Shown one piece after another: positions 4,755 to 5,053 of a stretch of 5,053 nt of DNA. This DNA comes from Actinomycetota bacterium. GTDB taxonomy: Bacteria > Actinomycetota > Rubrobacteria > Rubrobacterales > Rubrobacteraceae. The notes below the pieces were generated by a model, which saw only the letters and a list, made by a program, of their open reading frames with translations, was not told where the DNA came from and made no database searches. Within the stretch, counting starts at the first letter, position 1; each line of letters begins with the position of its first letter. The translations under genes were made by a program, and so were the position numbers. The DNA lies in assembly GCA_020200675.1 (NCBI GenBank), contig JAIVIG010000511.1, positions 1-5,053 on the forward strand. Reading direction: 5' to 3'.

Positions 4755-4949
4755 CTATTCATCCACCTTCCGAGAGCATGCCAGACTGTTGAAAAACTCC
4801 CCGTTACTGCTTCCGGTCCTCAATTCGGGTGCAAAAACGCCTGTTTCGGGGCTCTAAAGCCCGATTTGAAGCCTCTAGAGCCGGTCTGTGCAGCCATCAA
4901 CGTGCCTGGATCGAGTTTTTCAACAGGCTGATGCCTTCTCGGAAACTCA
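4755..4949 (-). repeat. intergenic palindromic repeat, copy e, interrupted by a MITE
   Basis: Ends in the gene direction are GAGTTTCCGAGAAG (right) and GCTCTCGGAAGGTGGATGAATAG (left). Removing the insertion at 4782-4930 and one ATGC gives CCGAGAGC-ATGC-CTTCTCGG on the plus strand, an uninterrupted palindrome of the copy b type. Confidence 0.82.
4782..4930. mobile_element. 149-bp MITE-like insertion inside repeat copy e
   Basis: Terminal inverted repeats CAGACTGTTGAAAAACTC (4782-4799) and the reverse complement CAGCCTGTTGAAAAACTC (4913-4930) match at 17 of 18 bases. ATGC is duplicated outside (4778-4781 and 4931-4934). Inside, GGCTCTA (4850-4856) pairs with TAGAGCC (4876-4882). There is no coding capacity. 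The ends resemble those of the 3062-3190 element, so the same transposase probably moved both. Confidence 0.85.
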
Positions 4950-4967
4950 TAGAGGTATGGGCATTAG

Positions 4968-4996
4968 AGAAGCCGAGGTTTTACACCCCGGCTTCT
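4968..4996 (-). terminator. hairpin at the end of the right-edge gene
   Basis: AGAAGCCG (4968-4975) pairs with CGGCTTCT (4989-4996), with two more pairs after one mismatch. The putative stop codon TAA (4981-4983) lies in the loop. No T-run follows, so a terminator role is only possible. Confidence 0.3.
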
Positions 4997-5053
4997 GCGT
5001 CTACAGGAGCGGCTTCAGCACCGTCGGCTTCGGGGGGCGGCGTGACGAAACCC
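4981..5053 (-). CDS. C-terminal fragment of a gene cut by the right window edge
   Basis: From the edge a minus-strand frame gives GFVTPPPEADGAEAAP and then VDAEAGV before TAA at 4981-4983. The Ala/Glu/Pro-rich composition is typical of a disordered C-terminal tail. Only 23 residues are visible, so neither family nor function can be assigned. It agrees in strand with every other gene, and repeat copy e begins about 30 nt downstream of its stop, as expected for a unit boundary. Confidence 0.45.
   Translation of the reverse strand, partial: GFVTPPPEADGAEAAPVDAEAGV

Noticed and set aside
3062..4930. Assignment of the MITEs to a named IS family
   Set aside because: CTGTTGAAAAA-type ends occur in more than one DDE transposase group and no transposase is present, so a family name would be a guess.
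36..4955. Integron-like cassette array with attC sites (same-strand small genes separated by inverted repeats)
   Set aside because: The repeats lack paired GTTRRRY/RYYYAAC core sites at consistent ends, long leaders with their own ribosome-binding structures separate repeat and gene, and no integrase gene is present. The isolated GTTAGGT and GTTAGGC matches are not in matching positions.
3016..5014. 14-base match CTACAGGAGCGGCT at 3016-3029 and 5001-5014
   Set aside because: The second copy lies in putative coding sequence and the match does not extend, so chance or a trivial remnant is more likely.

Overview
The window looks like an accessory or lineage-specific stretch of a bacterial chromosome. 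It is moderately GC-rich and uses strong AGGAGG ribosome-binding sites, with several GTG and TTG starts. The protein types (a DUF4242 nickel-binding-like protein, a small ferredoxin-fold-like protein, a SnoaL-like protein and small multi-pass membrane proteins) are most typical of Actinomycetota or related Terrabacteria. That placement is an inference from gene content; no rRNA or phylogenetic marker is present.

Every supported gene lies on the minus strand, so transcription runs from right to left. In that order the window holds: the C-terminal end of a protein cut by the right edge (4981-5053); a SnoaL/NTF2-like protein (4233-4655); a small membrane protein, MP2 (3238-3828); a DUF4242 protein (2646-2897) in a probable operon with a frame-disrupted paralogue of MP2, here MP1 (2037-2597); a signal-anchored Cys/His-rich extracytoplasmic protein of unknown function (597-1766, possibly starting at 1793); and a 103-residue small protein (36-347). 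The products have no obvious shared pathway, and no transposase, integrase, phage gene or RNA gene was found.

The striking part is the intergenic DNA. Each of the five boundaries between transcription units carries one copy of a palindromic repeat, always in the same orientation. Read with the genes it has GTTTCCGAGAA, then a short loop, then CTCTCGGCAG, then TGAATAGAG. In two copies the loop is interrupted by a MITE-like insertion of 129 or 149 bp, with 18-bp terminal inverted repeats containing CTGTTGAAAAA and 4-bp target duplications. Removing the insertion restores the repeat. A second shared layer is a GC-rich hairpin ending exactly 4 nt before the AGGAGG of three unrelated genes. A third is a perfect 123-bp tandem duplication of the leader and ribosome-binding site in front of MP2.

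The picture is a string of small, independently led units joined by a common repeat that could be a regulatory or processing site, or a REP-like element colonising gene boundaries. The sequence alone does not decide between these.
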